Shown here piece by piece: positions 12,400 through 21,955 of a stretch of DNA of 64,000 nt (positions are counted from its first letter, which is position 1; every line of letters begins with the position of its first letter). The notes below the pieces were generated by a model. The model was not told the DNA's origin and did not search any database. It saw only the letters and a list, made by a program, of their open reading frames with translations. The DNA comes from Desmodesmus armatus (Eukaryota; Chlorophyta; Chlorophyceae; Sphaeropleales; Scenedesmaceae), in NCBI GenBank assembly GCA_007449985.2, contig VIIQ02000659.1, positions 1 through 64,000 on the forward strand. The letters are read 5' to 3'. The translations under genes and the position numbers were made by a program.

Positions 12400-13620
12400 T
12401 AGCCAGCACAAGGTGTAGAAAGGACTGCAGGCGTGCTGGACACCCAAAGCATAGCAGGACCCCTGATTCAGTGCCTTCAACAGCCAGCTGCCCGTCCGCT
12501 CACTGACGCAATAGTTTGGGCAGCATCACTGCTTACTGCAACAGAAAGCGGTCATAGGCAGCATGCAGCCCATGTTCCAGACCACTCAGCAGCACTGGCA
12601 GCTCCTTGAGCAGAAGGAGCTTGTGCAGGCCCTACTGCTCTGAGACTGCTGGTTGTAAGCTTTCCTCATCACTGCCATCCACACCTGTGCTTTGACCAGC
12701 AACAGCAGCAGTGAGCAGTATGCGGTGCAACATCTCCTGGTCTTGCTGTGTTGTCTCATGGAGCTTCAGCAGGTGCTAGTGAAGCTGCCGCAGCCAAAAC
12801 AGGGCCAGCTTGACCGAACGATTCGGATACCATCAACTGCCAGCCCTCCATCACGTCCCTTGCTGCTGTTGCCTCGCTGCAGCTGCTGCCTTCCGCACCT
12901 AGCTGCTGCAGCACAATCAACAGCATAGCCCTGTGCATGCTGGCCAAGGCAGGGACCTGCCCAGCCTGCAGCTGTAAGTTGATCAGCTGGTCCCTGCCTT
13001 GCCCAGCATACACACGCCTGTGCTGTTGGATGTGCTGCAGCAGCTAGGTGCAAAAGACAGCAGCTGCAGGGAGGCATGAGTGCTACTGCCGCCCAGCACC
13101 CCCACGGACCAGCACCCACAGCAGCCCATGCAGCTGCGCCCCGTTTTCCTGCAAGTGCACCACCCACACTAGCTGCAGCAGTGCTCGGCAGCTGCAGAAA
13201 GGGCGCCCTCGCCCCAGGGCTCAAACTTCAGGCAGCTCTTCCCCGCTGCCCAATCCCCAGGGCACACAGCCACCTGCCCCTACCCGCAAGGGCACACCTG
13301 AACTTATCGCTCCTGCCTCCTGCTGCAGTATTCACCTCTAGCCCCAGCAGTATTCACCTCTGGCCCCTAGTGCAGTCCCACCCCTGCTGCCTGCGCCAAC
13401 AGTCGGTGCAGCGGGGGGGGGGGTCCCTATGACAGTGGCAGTACACCAGGAAGAGGTGGTGCAACAGCAGGCCTAGGGCCCAGGCATGGGGCACGCTGCA
13501 GCCATTGCTGAAGCAATAGCAGCTCTTCTGCATCTCTGTCCCCTGTCGACTCGACACCCTCTCCATGTGTTGCCTGCTACAGCATAGGGCCACCAAAAGG
13601 TGTTGCTGCTGATGTGCAAC
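12400..13620 (-). pseudogene. Relic of the 3' end of the Gln/Ala-rich gene (copy B)
   Basis: Minus-strand translation gives scattered pieces such as VPALASMHRAMLL and LQQLGAEGSSCS, in three different frames, matching the C-terminal part of the intact gene at 32,340-33,330. Conserved blocks include the AGCATGCAGCC...GTTCCAGACCACTCAGCAG stretch, the chain of short Leu/Gln codons and the region around CACGCTGCAGCCATT. Numerous indels, a short internal duplication at ~13,330-13,360 and a ~28-base deletion near 13,550 destroy the frame. It is the distal part of the same duplicated segment that carries the membrane-gene copy. Confidence 0.75.
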
Positions 13621-14582
13621 ATTCAAGCACCCCCTCCGTCCCTCTCTCCTACACGCACACCACCACCATCAGCACAACCAAGTCTCTCTTCTGGTCTGAG
13701 AGAATCTGTCTGATCTGAATCTGTCTTCTGCATCTCAATCACATTCATTGTCATGACACTAGAGCTTGTGACAGCATAGATGGCAAACACAGAGGCCCTC
13801 TGAATTGCAGACTGCTTGTTTGGGCTCATTGCCAGACTACATTCAACTCATTTTGTGCCACCTCCCCCCGCCCCCCTGCCGCGCATGCTGTGCCCTGGGA
13901 ACCACCAAGTCTCCCACACCCAGACCGCATTCATGGTCATGCTAGTAGAGCTTGTGATTGCTTGAATAGCCGACACAGAGGCCCTCTGAATTGCAAAGTG
14001 CTTGATTGGCCTCAACTTCAGGCATCTTCCCTAGGGAGGATAGGCAGGCCTGCCGCCCCTCCCCCTGGGGTGCACCGTCAGCACTACCAAGTCTCCCACA
14101 TCACAACCAGATTGATTATCATGCTGCTAGAGTGACAGATACCACACAAGCCTCACAGAGTCCTGCTGAATTGCAGATTCCCTGTTGGGGGATCCAGACA
14201 CCCCCTCTGCCTCCCCCCCCCCCTAAACACACGCACCACCATCAGCCCAACCAAGTCTCCCACATCAAGACCACGTTGACCATAATGCTGCTAGATAGAT
14301 AGTGTTAGACAGCACACATAGGCGACACATAGTCCTGCTGAATTGCAGATTGCTTGTTGGGGGGAATAAAGGCAGGTTCAGGCGCCCCTCTGCCCCCCCC
14401 CCCCCCCACACACACACACACCACCACCATCAGCAGAACCAAGTCTCTTACATGTGAGCTACATTCACTTACATGCCACTAGAGATTGTGACACCAAAAA
14501 TGGCCAACACAGAGTCCCTCTAAATTGCAGACTGCATGTTTGGGCTAATTGCCAGATTTCAGTCAATTCCCTTTGTGCCACC

Positions 14583-14583
<1 letters not shown>

Positions 14584-14613
<30 letters not shown>
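14584..14613. repeat. Uninterrupted C30 tract
   Basis: Thirty consecutive cytosines lie inside one minisatellite monomer. Other monomers carry 8-22 C at the same place. The G-rich complement can form stacked G-quadruplexes and the C strand i-motifs. Exact length is likely unreliable in any sequencing technology. Confidence 0.9.
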
Positions 14614-14614
<1 letters not shown>

Positions 14615-14946
14615 CGCATGCCGTGCCCCCGGCACCACCAATTCTCCCACACCCAGACTACACTGAAGGTCATGCTACTAGAGCTTGTGATTGAATAGAT
14701 AGCCGACACAGAGTCCCTCTGAATTGCCAACTGCTTGATTGAACTCAATTTCAGGCATCGTCTCTGCAGCCCCCCCCTCCCCCACGCAGCCTTACTGTCA
14801 GCACAACCAAGTCTCCCACATCACAACCAGATTGACTGTCATGCTGGTAGAGTGTTAGATAGCACACATAGGCAACACATAGCCCTGCTGAATTGCAGAT
14901 TCCTTGTTGGGGGGATTAAAGACAGATTCAGGCACCCCCTGCATCC

Positions 14947-14978
<32 letters not shown>

Positions 14979-16272
14979 ACACCCACACACACCACGCCCG
15001 TCAGCAGAACCAAGTCTCTTACGTGTGCACTACATTCATTCCCATGCCACTAGAGTTTGTGATAGCATAGATGGCAAACACCAGGTCCCTCTGAATTGCA
15101 GACTACTTGTTTGGGCATTGCCAGATTTTAGTCAATTCGCCTTGTCCCCCCCCCCCCACCCTCCGCGCATGCTGTGCCCTCGGCACCACCAAGTTTCTCA
15201 CACCCAGACCACACTGACTGTCATGCTAGTAGAGCTTGCGATTGCATAGATAGCCGACACAGAGTCCCTCTGAATTGCCAACTGCTCGATCGGACACAAT
15301 TGCAAGCATTGTCTCTGCCGCCCCCCCCCCCCTCCCCACGCAGTCGCTGAATTGCAAATTGCTTGTTTTGGGGGCTAAAGGCAGATCAAGGCAACCCCTT
15401 TCTGCCCCCCCCCCCCACACAAACACCCACACACACGCACGCACCGCCACAGCACAACCGAGTCTCTTACACCTGAACTTCATGGAGTGCCATGACACTA
15501 GAGCTTGTCATAGCATAGATGGCCAACACAGAGCCCATCTGAATTGCAGACTGCTTGATTGGGCTCATTGCCAGATTTCAGTCAATTCCCCTTGGGCCAC
15601 CTCCCCCCCCCCCCCTGCTGCACATGCTGTGCCCTGTGCACCATCAAGTCTCTTACACCCAGACCACACTGATTGTCATGCTACTAGAGCTTGTGGTTGC
15701 ATAGATAGCTGACACGGAGTCCCTCTGATTTGCCAACTGCTTGATTGGACTCAACTTCAGGCATCCGATGCACGGTGTCTGCCCCCCCCCCCCCCCCCCC
15801 CACACACACACACAGCCTTACCGTCAGCACTGCCAAATCTCCCACATCAAACCCACATTGAATGTCATGCTGCTGGAGTGATAGAAAGCACACGTAGGCA
15901 ACGCATAGTCCTGCTGAATTGCAGATTCCGTGTTTGGGGGAGTCAAGACAGGTTCATGCACCCCCCCCCACACACACACACACCACCAGCATAACCAAGT
16001 CTCTTACATCTGAATTACATGGACTGCCATGCCACAAGAGCTTGTCATAGCGTAAATGGCGAACACAGAGTCCCTCCAAATTGCAGACTGCTTGTTTGGG
16101 CTCATGCCAGGTTCTAGTCAATTCCCACTGTACCCCTCCCCCCTTCGCCGCGCATGCTGTGCCCTCGGCACCACCAAGTCTCCCACACCCGGACCACATT
16201 GGCTGTCATGCCACTAGAGCTGGTGACTGCATAGATAGCCTACATAGAGTCTCTCTGAATTGCCAAATGCTT

Positions 16273-16440
16273 GATCGGACGTCCGATCGACTCGCTTTCA
16301 TCCTCATCAAAGCGTCAGGCTTCTCTGTTTTGATCCTCAGTATGTTATTCCTTCTGGTTTGTTGTGCTATCTCCGTGACATCAGTGAATGGCTGGTATGA
16401 GCTCTTGAGCTTCATAGCTACAGGTGTAACTTTGATTTGA
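16273..16440. other. Perfect 16-bp palindrome and unrelated insert in the minisatellite
   Basis: GATCGGACGTCCGATC (16,273-16,288) is its own reverse complement. It is followed by ~150 bp (to about 16,440) unlike the surrounding monomers, ending in a GATTTGATTTGATTTT run, after which the monomer resumes at CAGGCATCATC. It looks like a small insertion in the repeat. I do not recognise its family. Confidence 0.6.
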
Positions 16441-16735
16441 TTTGATTTTCAGGCATCATCTCTGCCCCCCCCCCCCCTTAGTCACTAGTAGTAGCGTAGT
16501 ACGCAGCCTTACCGTCAGCAGTACCAAGTCTCCCACATCAAAACCACATTGACCGTCATGCTGCTAGAGTGTTAGATAGCACACATAGGCAACACATAGT
16601 TCTGCTGAATTGCAGATTGCTTTTTCGGGGCTAAACACAGATTCAGGCACACCCTCTCAGAAGGTGACACTGTCAGACTGAATCTTTCACCTATGGTCCT
16701 GGATGTGTCATGCCTCTCATCTGCTATTGCTACAT

Positions 16736-17110
16736 GTGTCAATTGAAGCAGTGATACGATAGACAACACAAGGCGTAGGAAGGCGGGCGGCACCGCTGAA
16801 GGCGTGCTAGACATGGCAGGACCCTTGATTGTATGCCTTCAACTTGAAGCAGCTGCCCTTCAGCTTGATGACGCACCAACATTGGCAGCATCACCCACTG
16901 GCAACACTTAGTGGGCATAGGCAGCATGCAGCCCACGTTCCAGGACGCTGAGCAGCATCAATAGCTCCTTGTGCAGGGCCTGCTGCTCAAAGGCCTTCCT
17001 CATCTCCGCTTGTGCTTGAAGCAGCAACAACCACATCAGTAGTGGGCCGTAAGCAGTGCAGCATCTCCTGGGCCTTCTCTGCTCAGCAGGTGGTGCACTT
17101 GCAGTACGCC
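16736..17110 (-). pseudogene. Second relic of the Gln/Ala-rich gene 3' end (copy C)
   Basis: Minus-strand translation gives QQALHKELLMLLSVLERG and LHAAYAH, matching HRQLSVLLSGLERRLHAAYG in the intact gene at ~32,370-32,450. The non-coding sequence before it (CAAGGCGTAGGAAGGC...GGCGTGCTAGAC) matches the equivalent stretch before copy B at ~12,400. Homology fades at ~17,110. The copy overlaps copy B in content, so it is an independent duplicate rather than the displaced remainder of B. Confidence 0.7.
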
Positions 17111-17182
17111 TCGACAGTGGGGCAGAAGCCAACTTACTGATCAAGTTGTAGATCCAGACGGACCAAGTACTTTGGTACAGCT

Positions 17183-17347
17183 ATGTCACTCACAAACTCT
17201 TGGTGTACAGACCCAATGCATTCCATTGTGGTTTCAGGGTCCACCAAACTTGCTGCCCCACTGCATGGCGTGCTACCACTTGTTCTGCCAGCAACGAGGA
17301 AGGTGCTAAGGAGTGAGCACATCAAGCACCACTGGTTCATCAAAGGC
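17183..17347 (+). pseudogene. Possible Ser/Thr kinase C-lobe scrap abutting the LTR
   Basis: The plus-strand frame reading PATRKVLRSEHIKHHWFIKG (17,288-17,347) resembles the end of the SnRK2/CAMK-type kinase domain, where a P-A-T-R block precedes I--H-WF-K. It ends exactly where the LTR starts. The upstream codons show no other kinase motif, and no continuation is visible beyond the right LTR. It may be a gene remnant cut by the retroelement or a chance resemblance over 20 residues. Confidence 0.35.
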
Positions 17348-18661
17348 TGTGGTACTAGCATGAGTGCTAGCCACAACTGTGAGTACACTGCGGTGGTAAC
17401 TGGTGCCTGTCCCACAACGTGCCTCCACACGCCTCAGTGATTGCATGTTTGATGGGCATGCGGCACCCTCTGGCAGGACTGCGGGTGCTTGTTTGCTACT
17501 GTTGTACTGTCCCCCGACCCCCGTCTGATTGAGCTCAAAGCTCATGAGGCAGCTGCAAGCTGCCAAACTGCACTCCTTGAGATCATGCATTTATAGAAGT
17601 GGCTGCCAGAAGCAGCTGTGTGGTCCTGGGTTTCCTGTCACAGGTGACTTGGCACCTGCTGCTGTCACTGCTACTGTTGACTTGACTTGTAGCTCTAGCA
17701 CCAGCCCCTCCGCTCCGGTGCTGAGCTATTTTAGACTTTAACGTGCATTTCGCTTTGCCGACAATGGTTGATACTTTGCATTGAGGCCAGTAAGTGTGGC
17801 ACCAGCACGACACTACGAGCATCATACTCGGGTCTGGTCTTGCATGCATCTGTCCACCTGTCGTCGCCTGTCATATGCATTGTTGTGTAGTTGCATATGT
17901 TTCAGCCGATTTTCTCGGTTGCAACATGTCATTTCATGGTTGCGCGTTCTTCTGGGACCGCAGGTCCCACCCTGCATATAGTTGTTGCCTGACGACGTAT
18001 TCCCAACTATATTTGTAGTTCTGCGGAAGTGAGAAATGAGGCGAAAATCTTGGCTTCACCTTGCCCGGGCTGTTGTGGCCCCGCGCAGTGATTACAGCTA
18101 TTTTGGGAGTCGTCTGCTGCATATTGCATGCCATTTTGTTGTTGTGGAAGCTAGCGGAAAGTGTCGCCCTGGCCTATATAAGGCGGGCCGTTCGCTGCCG
18201 TTCTGCTTTTCTAATAGTGCCAAGGGTTGGAAAACAGATACAAATCTGCCAACAAGTTACCAACGTGCATCGACACGCCCTGTTGTAACATTACAACTCT
18301 TTCCAAGCCTTGAATGTTCCTGGTTTCCTTGATACCGGCCTCGGCCTTCTACTGTCTCGATCCTGCTGTGCTGTGCTAGTGCCAGCCTGTACCTGACTTG
18401 AGTGCTTCACACACACCAGCCTGTTTCCCTGAGTGCAGAGACACTCACGAGCACCAAAGCAGTTGTTCCTGTCTCAAAGTGCCCACACTAGACCCTTGAG
18501 GAAGGACCAGGGTCAGGGAGTGGACCCAAGTGCCAGCCAGACCTGAGACCCCCCAGCAGAAAGCAGCGTAGCACCCCTCTCCCCCTCTGCTGCTGCCCTG
18601 CCGCACTGCCGCCACCCCCCCAGGCTGTGCACTCCCCGTCGCCCCGCCCCCGTCCAATCGC
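17348..18661 (+). repeat. 5' LTR
   Basis: The repeat begins TGTGGTACTAGCATG and ends CGTCCAATCGC. It carries a TATATAAGG box at 18,175 and a TGTAA motif at 18,284. The terminal bases are TG...GC rather than the usual TG...CA. Compared with the 3' LTR it has an extra 8 bp at ~18,195 that looks like a short slippage duplication (GCTGCCGTTCTGC). Confidence 0.92.
18175..18183 (+). promoter_or_regulatory. TATA box of the 5' LTR
   Basis: TATATAAGG lies in a GC-rich setting (GGCC before, CGGGCC after), placed where an LTR promoter is expected, ~485 bp before the LTR end. The copy in the 3' LTR at 22,783 is identical. Transcription would be expected to begin about 25-35 bases downstream. Confidence 0.75.
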
Positions 18662-18681
18662 TGGTAGCGGAGAACGCTACC
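18662..18681 (+). other. Primer-binding site within a perfect hairpin
   Basis: TGGTAGCGGAG starts directly after the 5' LTR. It complements the CTCTGCTACCA-type 3' end expected for initiator tRNA-Met with one position that would be a wobble/mismatch. The same bases form a 7-bp perfect stem (18,663-18,669 with 18,675-18,681) around a GAGAA loop, so the site could be self-masked in the RNA. Confidence 0.7.
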
Positions 18682-18724
18682 GGAGACAACGATCTTCGCC
18701 TGTGCCTTTGGCAAGCCTTCAATC

Positions 18725-18975
18725 ACGCTTCCACTGCCTACTACCCCGCTACGATACCCCTCTGACTACGGCAACCCCCTTCTGAGTACGCTTCCACTGC
18801 CAACTGTTGTGACTACGGCAACCCCTTGACTACGCTTCCACTGCATTCTACCCTGCTACCCCCCTTCTGATTCTGACAACCCCTACATCATGCTTCCACT
18901 ACCAACCTTTCTTCCTACGGCAACCGTACACCACGCTTCCACTGCCTACTGACATCACTACCGACAACACCCTGA
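18725..18975 (+). repeat. Degenerate pyrimidine-rich leader repeats
   Basis: CTTCCACTGCC-type units recur at about 18,728, 18,790, 18,836, 18,894 and 18,938. Each is associated with CTACGGCAACCCC-like blocks at irregular 44-62-bp spacing. The leader has few purine runs and no ATG until just before the gag start, so it should be weakly structured. Confidence 0.65.
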
Positions 18976-18983
18976 CTACCGTC

Positions 18984-21527
18984 ATGGACACCACCGGTTA
19001 CAATCAAGCTATGCCTCCTCTGCAGGCCCTGAACGCCATCGCAACATATGATGGTAAGAAGGACCCAGATGCATGGCTCAACTGCATCCAGGCCATAGCC
19101 GACCTGTACAATTGGTCAGACGATCTCTGCCTGAAAATTGCACGGGCGCGGCTGACTGGCCCTGCCTGGAACTGGGCCCAATCGCGCCAGTTTCCCAACT
19201 GGACTGCTTTTCAGCAGCAACTAGAGTCTCGCTATGGTGAAACCAAAGAGTCTGCCATAGCCAGGCTGGAATGCTGCCGCCAGTACCCCTCTGAGTCCGT
19301 CAAGGATTTTGCAGACAGGTACCTGTACAATGCAGAAAAGGCAGGACGTGTTGAGGATGAGGCGCTGGTTTACAACTTCATACAAAGGCTGCAATCAGAC
19401 CTCAAGCTTGAGGTGGCCCGTCAGCGCCTGCACAGTATTGAGGAGATTGTCACGTTCTGCAACTTCTGGAAGGGCCTGCTGCAAGGCAACGAGGAGAACA
19501 GTGACCCGTCTGGCCCCTTTGAGTACGGATTGATTCCTCGCCCCCAAGCTTTTGCAGGCCTCCCTCGCCGCCCTGAGTTCAAGCCAAGAGACCAGGGCTG
19601 CCGGGCACCACCCTACAGGCCACCACCCCTGCGTGACGACACCAACTGTGGCCCCAGCGGTGCTCCCAGGACTGACTACAGACCCCAATTCAAGCCCTCA
19701 CCTGCGCCCACTGCTGCTCCCATTGGCGCTGCTATCGACGAGCTGACCGCACATTTCAAGCGCCTTGAGATGCACCTTCTGCACCAGATGCAAGACCAGG
19801 ACCAAGAGATCCGCACCCTGCGCTCTGCCCTGAACCAAGAGAGGGGGCAGCAGGCAACAACAGGGCAGTACAACACCATGCTGCCTCTGTATGATGACGA
19901 GGTGTGCAATTCAGGGGCATCTGATGATGACAATGACATTGACTATGAGCTGCTGGCCTCATTACTGGACACATCTTCTACTGATGAGCCTCAGTACACC
20001 CCAGCTGAGCATACAGCCCTAACCCCTCCTGGTGTGGCCAAGCCTTCTGACCTCCGATCCCGAGAGACTAGTGGGAACTTCATATTATATGGGCGCAATC
20101 CCCTGCAGCGTCAACCCCACCATGCAGCATCCTACTTGACTGCCAGCAACCAGCCTGCGGTCACTGCCACTGCAACTGATCCCAGAGCTACTGGTTCAAG
20201 CGGTTACCTGCTGCATGATGCAGCCCTACTGGACTCAAGGCACCCACAGCAAACCCCAGCACAGGCTCCATGCCCGGCGGCCTCACCTGTCCTTTACCAA
20301 GACGCGCAGAGGCTGTACACAAGCCCGCCTGCCCAGAGCCTGCCCGAAGGCATCACCTGCACCGTGATGGCAGAAGTGAACGGCAAGCAGGTTGACAGCG
20401 TAGTGGACACAAGCATCACCACTACCATTATCACACTGGACTGTCTGCGCCGGCTGGACCTGGACTCATTGATGGACCCCAGCATATACAAGTGCCTGAA
20501 AGCTGATGGCCGCGTCACAGCTGGCAAGGTCAGGGCCCCAAATCTGGTGCTGTCACTCGGGGACTTCAGCACTCTGATCAGCCCCATTGTCACCACGGCT
20601 CTGGACTACGACATGCTCATTGGCAACGACGTCCTGCAGCGTGCACGCGCAATGATTGACTCCAACAGGGGCAAGCTGGTGGTACAAGTCCACCCCACCC
20701 TGTCGCAGGAAATCGACGTCTTGCTGACAAGCTGCAACGATTCTGCCTACCCCATCGTTGATACACATGCCCAGCTGCCCCCAGCATCCCTGCCAGAGCC
20801 CTCAGACGAAGCTTACCTACCAAACACCCCTGCACAGCCTAGCTCCAGCTACGCTGCTGCTACGGGCAAACCCTCAGTGGCTGATGCCCTGGACTACAGC
20901 AATCCCTTTGCTGACATGGACCCTGAGGGGCCGAGTACTGCCTCTCTAACAGCTACTGCAGCAAACACCGCCCATCAGGCAAGCCTGCAGTCACACACGG
21001 CAGCACACATGGATGACACAGTGGCTGCGTCTCAATACCTGATCATGGGCGACGTTACAGGCAGCACAATACCATCCACCACCACTGAGACAAACGAGTC
21101 CCTGGAAGCCCTCAGTGCAGCTGTGCAAGCCGGCCTGATGGACATCGTCATGGAGGGTGACACCTACCCTGATCCCCAGGCTGCACACATGATGCGTGAA
21201 CGTGATGTCACGCGCTTTGAGACAGCTATGGACACAGAGAGCGACATGAGTATTGAAGGTCCCATTACACTCACCCCCCAGATCACCTGCTTCCCAAGCT
21301 TGCTCAGCGTCAGCCATGCTATTGCTGCCAGCGCTGAAGCCCCTACTGCCCTCCAAGGGCAAGTGACCTGCACTGCAACCCTCAACGAGCTCAGCCGCCT
21401 GCACACCTCATCCTTCCTGCAACAGAACAATGCAGGGAACTGTCAGGAGGCAGTAACCATATTTGACCCAGGAGGATGCCAACGCCCTGCCCTTGACGGG
21501 GCTGTCTGCAGCCCCCAACCCCTCTAA
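18984..21527 (+). CDS. Gag-protease polyprotein of an LTR retrotransposon
   Basis: This is a single 847-residue ORF with no frameshift. Residues ~20-170 look like a retrotransposon Gag domain: WLNCIQAIADLYNW, then GPAWNWAQ, then the W-F---L--RYG block and a SVKDFADRYLYNAEKAG helix. Residues ~250-290 predict a coiled coil (LTAHFKRLEMHLLHQMQDQD). Residues ~455-565 form a retropepsin-like fold: VDSVVDTSITTTII at 472-485 is the active-site strand and DYDMLIGND at 541-549 the second psi-loop strand. The family's D-T/S-G triad reads D475-T-S here. No CCHC zinc knuckle was seen. The last 250 residues are acidic, Ser/Thr/Ala-rich and unrecognised. The ATG at 18,984 is the first after the leader. Gag would build the virus-like particle and the protease would mature it. 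Intactness with near-identical LTRs suggests recent activity. Confidence 0.88.
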   Translation: MDTTGYNQAMPPLQALNAIATYDGKKDPDAWLNCIQAIADLYNWSDDLCLKIARARLTGPAWNWAQSRQFPNWTAFQQQLESRYGETKESAIARLECCRQYPSESVKDFADRYLYNAEKAGRVEDEALVYNFIQRLQSDLKLEVARQRLHSIEEIVTFCNFWKGLLQGNEENSDPSGPFEYGLIPRPQAFAGLPRRPEFKPRDQGCRAPPYRPPPLRDDTNCGPSGAPRTDYRPQFKPSPAPTAAPIGAAIDELTAHFKRLEMHLLHQMQDQDQEIRTLRSALNQERGQQATTGQYNTMLPLYDDEVCNSGASDDDNDIDYELLASLLDTSSTDEPQYTPAEHTALTPPGVAKPSDLRSRETSGNFILYGRNPLQRQPHHAASYLTASNQPAVTATATDPRATGSSGYLLHDAALLDSRHPQQTPAQAPCPAASPVLYQDAQRLYTSPPAQSLPEGITCTVMAEVNGKQVDSVVDTSITTTIITLDCLRRLDLDSLMDPSIYKCLKADGRVTAGKVRAPNLVLSLGDFSTLISPIVTTALDYDMLIGNDVLQRARAMIDSNRGKLVVQVHPTLSQEIDVLLTSCNDSAYPIVDTHAQLPPASLPEPSDEAYLPNTPAQPSSSYAAATGKPSVADALDYSNPFADMDPEGPSTASLTATAANTAHQASLQSHTAAHMDDTVAASQYLIMGDVTGSTIPSTTTETNESLEALSAAVQAGLMDIVMEGDTYPDPQAAHMMRERDVTRFETAMDTESDMSIEGPITLTPQITCFPSLLSVSHAIAASAEAPTALQGQVTCTATLNELSRLHTSSFLQQNNAGNCQEAVTIFDPGGCQRPALDGAVCSPQPL

Positions 21528-21955
21528 CTTTGCCATGCAGGCCGGCTCCCCCTTGTCCTTTGTTGACACACATGATGCCAGTCCCTGGCTGCCCTGATCA
21601 CATTGTCCCCATAGCCAAGTGTATGCGTACCTCAGATTGCCCGTGGCATCATAAGAAGCCCTGGCATACATCGCGCTCATGGTGAAGGTGACGGATGATC
21701 AGCTTGTCGGAGCAGGGCTGGGGACCAGCCCTTTCATCCAGGGGAGCTGTTCCATGCATACCGTCTTGATGGTAATGTTGCTTTTCAAGCCTGATATATA
21801 TATGCTGCATGCCCTGGACACCCTGCAGCTTGACTAGTGTTGACTAGTATGAACCACTTTTTGACTAGTATTGTGCTGACAACCGTTGAGTGAGTGCTTA
21901 GGTGCATTAGGATGCGGCCTGGAACAGGCCTTCTTTTGGTGTGGCCTGCCACAGC
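21528..21955 (+). other. 3' untranslated interior of the retrotransposon
   Basis: About 430 bases lie between the gag-protease stop and the 3' LTR. They contain a small direct-repeat cluster (TTGACTAGT / TTGACTAGTA at ~21,830-21,870) and no pol-like domain in any frame. The short open stretch around 21,681-21,830 is unrecognised. The bases before the LTR are not a convincing polypurine tract. Confidence 0.6.

Larger units (their letters stand above)
13621..16735. repeat. Poly-C minisatellite of ~180-bp monomers in a trimeric higher-order pattern
   Basis: About 16 monomers occur, each ending near CTGAATTGCAGA/CAACTGC (for example at ~13,799, 13,984, 14,165, 14,338, 14,518, 14,718, 14,888, 15,090, 15,268, 15,538, 15,723, 15,914, 16,075, 16,255 and 16,605). 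All share ACCAAGTCTC-C-CAC, an ATTG-TGTCATGC block and a CTAGAG block. Three monomer types recur in order: one with ...CCAGATTTCAGTCAATTC then poly-C then GCGCATGCTGTGCCC; one with CAACTTCAGGCATC then poly-C; and one with TTGGGGG-TAAAGGCAGGTTCAGGC then poly-C and (CA)n. Type-to-type period is roughly 540-570 bp, with one locally extended and one locally shortened cycle. No coding capacity. Confidence 0.88.
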
